Of a stretch of DNA of 56,333 nucleotides, positions 52,441 to 56,333 are shown one piece after another. This DNA is from Candidatus Thalassarchaeaceae archaeon. Its GTDB lineage: Archaea > Thermoplasmatota > Poseidoniia > Poseidoniales > Thalassarchaeaceae. The first letter of the stretch is position 1, and every line of letters starts with the position of its first letter. Where the stretch lies: the NCBI GenBank assembly GCA_023268715.1, contig JALRLV010000004.1, positions 34,162-90,494 of the forward strand, written 5' to 3'. The notes under the pieces are model-generated. The model made no database searches and had not been told where the DNA came from. It saw only the letters and a list, made by a program, of their open reading frames with translations. Made by a program: the position numbers and the translations under genes.

Positions 52441-54579
52441 ATGGTTCCGAAGGCCATGGATGATTGGGCGAACAACGCCCGCATAGAGGAACTGGCAGGG
52501 CTGCTTGCCCATCATTCCAACCTCTATTACAACCAAGCCTCCCCCGTGATAACGGATGCAGAATACGACGCTTTATTTGATGAATTAAAGCAATTGTCGC
52601 CAGGCCATCCACAACTTTCCAAAGTCGGCTCGGACCCCGCTCCCGGCTCAGAAAAAGTCGATCATCTATTCCCAATGAGGAGTTTGGACAAAGCTACTGA
52701 GGAAGAAGAGGTTGCCCACTTTGTTGCAGAAACAACAGCCCACGGGCGTCGTTTCGTCTGTCAACCAAAATTGGACGGCTCTGCACTATCACTGGAATAT
52801 CGCCGTGGACGTTTGGTTCGTGCGGCTACTCGTGGAAACGGAGAACGAGGCGAAGATGTTACCGCCAATGCTCGTAGGATACCAAATATTCCCGAATCCT
52901 TAGATTGGAAAGGGGATGCACATGTTCGAGGCGAAGTTGTAATGCCGCTGGATGTATTTCGGGCGAAGTACGCCTCGATTGCCCCCAATCCTCGAAATCT
53001 TGCCGCTGGAAGTCTTCGTCAGAAAACCGCAGATGCTGGTAAAGGAAATGCAGCGGATTTGGCCTTCCATGCCTATGGTGTAATGTTTCCGAGTACCGAA
53101 CACCGACATCCAGATAGTCCGCCACCTCCAACTTTCACAAATGACTCAGAGGCAATCGACTGGCTTGAATCAAATCGCATTGCAGCGGCTGGAAATGAAG
53201 TAGCCGAAGGAGAAGATGACGATACAGTAACTCAGGCAATTCTAGAGGTAACTAAGCGGTGGACACAGAATCGTGATAGTGCAGATTGGGAGATAGACGG
53301 AGTGGTAATCAAATTGGATGATTTAGCCAAGAGAGAACTTCTCGGCCAGACAGCTCATCACCCACGTTGGGCAATGGCATGGAAATTCCCTCCAGAAGAA
53401 GCCTCCACAGTAGTCATGGGAGTTGATTGGCAGACTGGAAGGACCGGAACGGTAACTCCCGTTGCGAGGGTAGCACCAGTAACGGTATCTGGAGTGACAG
53501 TTGAGAATACCACTCTGCACAATGCTGGAGAAATCGAAAGGTTAGGGCTCCGTGTAGGAGATAGAGTCAGAATAGTTCGCCGAGGCGACGTGATTCCGAA
53601 GATTATCGAAGTATTGGGTGAAGCCAATTCTTCTGACTTACAGAATCGGGTTCATGCAGACGGAACTCCATTCACCGACTCCCTACCAAAGGGTGAGGCC
53701 ATTCAAATCCCAGAACAATGCCCCAGATGTGATACTAAATTAGAACAAGATGGAGCATTCATTCGTTGCTTCAATCTAGATTGTCCATCTCGCCTAGAAA
53801 GAGCGATTCTGTATTGGTGTCGAGCCCTTGAGATGGATGGAATCGGCGAGAAGTTAGCCGAACAGTTGTGTGAGGAAGGTTTGGTAAGCACTCTTCCAGA
53901 TCTCTACTCATTAACCCACTCTGATATTATCAATTTAGAACGAATGGGCGAGAAATCTGCCAACAACATAATCTCTCAATTGGATGCAACAAGGGTCCTG
54001 GGCCTATCGAACTTCCTTTCGGCTCTAGGCCTTCCCGGCATTGGGCCAGAGTTGGCGACTGGATTTGCAGAAGAATTAGGCGACACCGAGACCATGTTTA
54101 ATCTGCTAAACGACCATGAATCAGCAATCCCAAGATTGGTCAAATTGGAAGGTGTCGGTGAAACCGTTGCCCGCTCCTTCCTGGAAGGGCTGTCTGAGCG
54201 TAGAGCGATGGTGCAAGGATTAGCTGAGGCGATAGAAATTACCGCCGAAGAAGCAAAACAAGAATCAGAGGGTCCACTAACAGGTCAAACATTCTGTATC
54301 ACAGGAAGCTTGAGTAGACCAAGAAAGGAAATCGCCTTGATGATTAAAGCCGCAGGTGGCAAAGTAGTTTCATCCGTTTCAGGAAAGTTAGATTTCCTAG
54401 TCGCCGGAGAGTCCTCTGGATCTAAGTTAGACAAAGCAAACAGGCTTTCAGTGACTGTGTTGAGTGAATCGGAACTTGAATCCAAAATCTCCGATGCGGG
54501 AGATGATTCGGATGAAGAAAACGAAGGCGAAATTTTTGCTGATGCAGGCCCACAGCAGATGTCCCTAGGGGATTATTGA
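52441..54579 (+). CDS. ligA: NAD-dependent DNA ligase
   Basis: LigA seals nicks during replication and repair using NAD. The NAD-binding Ia domain (SNLYYNQASPVITDAEYDALF), the adenylated lysine in CQPKLDGSAL (K110), the NTase motifs (RGEVVMP, WAMAWKFPPEE), the OB domain (GRTGTVTPVARV), the four-cysteine zinc finger (CPRCDTKL..CFNLDCPSR), the helix-hairpin-helix region and a C-terminal BRCT domain (about 630-700, TFCITGSLSRPRKEIALMI) are in the normal order. At 712 residues it is slightly long, with an acidic tail. Archaea mostly use ATP-dependent ligases, so this gene was probably acquired from bacteria. ATG 52456 is an alternative start. Confidence 0.97.
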   Translation: MVPKAMDDWANNARIEELAGLLAHHSNLYYNQASPVITDAEYDALFDELKQLSPGHPQLSKVGSDPAPGSEKVDHLFPMRSLDKATEEEEVAHFVAETTAHGRRFVCQPKLDGSALSLEYRRGRLVRAATRGNGERGEDVTANARRIPNIPESLDWKGDAHVRGEVVMPLDVFRAKYASIAPNPRNLAAGSLRQKTADAGKGNAADLAFHAYGVMFPSTEHRHPDSPPPPTFTNDSEAIDWLESNRIAAAGNEVAEGEDDDTVTQAILEVTKRWTQNRDSADWEIDGVVIKLDDLAKRELLGQTAHHPRWAMAWKFPPEEASTVVMGVDWQTGRTGTVTPVARVAPVTVSGVTVENTTLHNAGEIERLGLRVGDRVRIVRRGDVIPKIIEVLGEANSSDLQNRVHADGTPFTDSLPKGEAIQIPEQCPRCDTKLEQDGAFIRCFNLDCPSRLERAILYWCRALEMDGIGEKLAEQLCEEGLVSTLPDLYSLTHSDIINLERMGEKSANNIISQLDATRVLGLSNFLSALGLPGIGPELATGFAEELGDTETMFNLLNDHESAIPRLVKLEGVGETVARSFLEGLSERRAMVQGLAEAIEITAEEAKQESEGPLTGQTFCITGSLSRPRKEIALMIKAAGGKVVSSVSGKLDFLVAGESSGSKLDKANRLSVTVLSESELESKISDAGDDSDEENEGEIFADAGPQQMSLGDY

Positions 54580-54584
54580 GGCCC

Positions 54585-55394
54585 TCAACCGTACATCCCT
54601 GAACTTTCGACTGCTGGTTTATCCATCTGTAACTGGTTCAGTTGAGTTGCCATCATTTCCTTGATTTGTTCTTCTATTCTTTGAGCTTCTTCTAGTAGAG
54701 GTTCAGTATCTAATTTGATTGCAGGAAGTAGGCCATCCAGCCTTTCGATAATTCGAGCGGCGGCTCTAGCATCAGGTATTGCCTCATTAGCCAAATCACC
54801 ACCTGACTCTGCCAGTATGGCCATAGCGTCGATTCTTCTCCTTCGACATTCACCCAGCATTACTCCGCTCATACCTCCGACAACTCCATGTTTGAGTTTA
54901 GCAACACCTAGTTGCTCGAGAGTCTCTTGAGCAGAATCTGTAGAACCAATTCCCAACATAGATTCGTCAGATTCATCATCATCAAAGATAGAGTGCGCTT
55001 GATCAGGGCCATGCGAAAATGAATCGATCATCATCACTTGGGCCGCCCCACTAGATTCGACCCAATCAAGTATCGAATCAGCAAGTGATAGCGTCAAGTC
55101 GGGGGTAACTTGGATCTCGGACACGATTAATACCACTTTGTCACATCTATCCATATGGCAGATTGGCTCCCCTGCATAGAATCGGAGTGGAGGGAGTGGT
55201 TTTCCTTCCTGAACAAGACAAACCGGAGGAAGCCCCGCTCCTCTCGCTCCCCCAACAAATGTGAGTCCTAAGCGATCTACAAGGTAGTGGGCGACAATAC
55301 TACTAACGAATCCAGCAGAAGGAAAACAGGTCACTACCAAGGCGTCCTCAGCATTCAATTCATCATCTACCGCGACCACAGGTGCCCCGCTCAT
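54585..55394 (-). CDS. PAC2-family protein with C-terminal HbYX-like end
   Basis: Archaeal PAC2-fold proteins (PbaB and relatives) act as proteasome assembly chaperones or alpha-ring binders. Family features are the ALVVTCFPSAGFVSSIVAHYLVD start, VVLIVSEIQVTPDL, and VVGGMSGVML with a GD(L/E)A-type AILAESGG segment. The 269-residue protein ends in a helix and then ESSGMYG: hydrophobic-Tyr-X at the extreme C-terminus, the HbYX signal that docks proteasome activators into pockets of the alpha ring. Near the LigA end it lies convergently, six bases apart, and it is divergent from the RecB-like nuclease. Confidence 0.85.
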   Translation of the reverse strand: MSGAPVVAVDDELNAEDALVVTCFPSAGFVSSIVAHYLVDRLGLTFVGGARGAGLPPVCLVQEGKPLPPLRFYAGEPICHMDRCDKVVLIVSEIQVTPDLTLSLADSILDWVESSGAAQVMMIDSFSHGPDQAHSIFDDDESDESMLGIGSTDSAQETLEQLGVAKLKHGVVGGMSGVMLGECRRRRIDAMAILAESGGDLANEAIPDARAAARIIERLDGLLPAIKLDTEPLLEEAQRIEEQIKEMMATQLNQLQMDKPAVESSGMYG

Positions 55395-55446
55395 TGAACC
55401 CTAACCGACCGAGATACTGTTAATCATTGGCCTCTCCAGATATAGC

Positions 55447-56333
55447 ATGTCGGAGGCAGAGGAGGTGCAATCCCAAAGCGATGAGAGCGATTCTAGCCTT
55501 CAAACAGAGGAGGGTTTCATCGCTCACCAATTGTCTCCATCATCATGGAACAGGTACGAAGAATGCCCAAGAAAATATTGGCTTTCTCGACAAGGTCTTC
55601 CGAGAAAAGCAAGCATGCCAGCTGCACTAGGTAATGCAGTTCACAATTCAGTAGAAGACCTTTGCAATCTTGATTTAGCCGACCGTGAAGACGATGAAGC
55701 AGGCTGGCTTCCCGCTACTGCAAAAGCAGTCTTAGATCGACACTGGCAAATCGAGAAAGATAACTTCCTAGAAACTCCTCGTCATCCTCGTTGGAAAGGA
55801 GAACAAATCACCAAGGCCCATGATGGGCTAATAGGTGCCTTGAATATCCTTTTTAGCAAATCCAATGTTGAAGTTCAGAACCTATCTGAAGTTACTGTAG
55901 CAACTTGGAAAGAGGTTCAGTCTATCGTTTTGGCTAATGAAGGGACTTTAGTTTCGGAATGTGGCCGACTCATGGGACGTCTCGACTTATTGGTAGCGGA
56001 CCTTGGTGAAAATGGGAAATCACAGGGTTGGATTGTAGCCGATTTGAAAACCGGAAAGCCACCCTCGCCAACACTAAATGAGAAGGTCAGCAGACAATTA
56101 AGATTCTATCGTGATTTGTTGAAACAGAATAATCCAGATCATCCAACCGTAATTGCAGAAGGTTGGTACTCTTCAAATCAAACAGTTCACCGAGCAGACG
56201 GCCCAGATGTATTGGATTCCGCATTAGAAGCATGGGAAGGAATGCGCCCTTCAAAGACACCTCTTCCAGCTACACCTGGTGATCAACAATGTGGTTGGTG
56301 TGAGTGGAAAGCATGGTGCCCGATTTGGTGGTC
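55447..56333 (+). CDS. RecB/Cas4-like PD-(D/E)XK nuclease with Fe-S cysteines, truncated
   Basis: I translated this frame by hand from ATG 55447: it is open for 295 codons to the right edge with no stop, so the C-terminus is missing. The N-terminus LSPSSWNRYEECPRKYWLS, the core MGRLDLLVADL and WIVADLKTGKP (the D..DxK active site) and a C-terminal CGWCEWKAWCP match RecB-family exonucleases of the AddB/Cas4 type. C40 with the three late cysteines would bind a 4Fe-4S cluster, as in Cas4 and AddB. It may serve in DNA repair. No Cas genes are near, so a CRISPR role is not supported here. Confidence 0.85.
   Translation, partial: MSEAEEVQSQSDESDSSLQTEEGFIAHQLSPSSWNRYEECPRKYWLSRQGLPRKASMPAALGNAVHNSVEDLCNLDLADREDDEAGWLPATAKAVLDRHWQIEKDNFLETPRHPRWKGEQITKAHDGLIGALNILFSKSNVEVQNLSEVTVATWKEVQSIVLANEGTLVSECGRLMGRLDLLVADLGENGKSQGWIVADLKTGKPPSPTLNEKVSRQLRFYRDLLKQNNPDHPTVIAEGWYSSNQTVHRADGPDVLDSALEAWEGMRPSKTPLPATPGDQQCGWCEWKAWCPIWW

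Noticed and set aside
1-56333. Mobile elements, attachment sites, prophage or CRISPR loci
   Set aside because: No transposase, integrase, phage structural or Cas gene and no spaced identical repeats were seen; the tRNA genes have no partial copies nearby.

Overview
The window reads as a chromosomal segment of a marine Thermoplasmatota archaeon, most likely Marine Group II (Candidatus Poseidoniales). The archaeal core is plain: TFB, topoisomerase VI A and B, an rpl18e-rpl13-rps9-rpoN operon, DphB, a Trm5-type tRNA methyltransferase, an RpoP-like subunit, an RFC-like clamp-loader ATPase and a PAC2-family protein. It is mixed with genes of bacterial character (NAD-dependent DNA ligase, PanD, RlmH, a class II B12-dependent ribonucleotide reductase, a glycerol-3-phosphate acyltransferase-like protein). 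Two giant surface proteins (1699 and about 2656 residues) suit this lineage. Genes are packed tightly; no stretch over 300 bases lacks a gene. I saw no insertion sequence, prophage, CRISPR array or rRNA. Layout: 1-9.4 kb holds an edge-truncated unknown gene, dphB and trm5, a membrane-anchored hydrolase, two small zinc-finger proteins, tRNA-Asp, the GMP synthase amidotransferase subunit, an RpoP-like double zinc ribbon, an RFC-like ATPase, tRNA-Arg and a membrane protein. 9.5-13.5 kb carries a divergent SdhA-like flavoprotein, a HIT hydrolase, the acyltransferase and a DUF2299-like protein. 13.6-18.8 kb is one giant gene, an apparent seven-bladed propeller with a von Willebrand A domain inserted in blade 4, followed convergently by an ArsR-type regulator. 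19.5-34.3 kb holds topoisomerase VI, an aconitase-family enzyme with the swivel domain first, TFB plus an unknown all-helical partner, nrdJ, an OsmC-like protein, isocitrate dehydrogenase and a methyltransferase. 34.3-42.4 kb has a 1119-residue helical protein ending in a PIN nuclease domain, a b561/DUF4079-like membrane protein, a DHH phosphoesterase, a Nudix hydrolase, the cobalamin adenosyltransferase, two unknowns, rlmH and panD. 42.6-50.6 kb is the second giant gene: calcium-binding thrombospondin-3-type repeats interrupted by a cupredoxin domain, a long beta region, one membrane span and a cytoplasmic DUF4129-like tail. 50.7-56.3 kb has the ribosomal/RNA polymerase operon, tRNA-Pro, ligA, the PAC2 protein and an edge-truncated RecB/Cas4-like nuclease. 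How the genes fit together: nrdJ needs adenosylcobalamin and the adenosyltransferase 8 kb away makes it. Isocitrate dehydrogenase, the aconitase-family enzyme and perhaps the SdhA-like protein fit the TCA cycle. Topoisomerase VI, the RFC-like ATPase, LigA and the RecB-like nuclease serve DNA metabolism. The most unusual content is the two giant architectures, the PIN giant, the doubled zinc ribbon on RpoP, an acyltransferase in an archaeon, and recurring GC-rich hairpins at gene 3' ends. All function calls come from reading motifs by eye; no database search was run.
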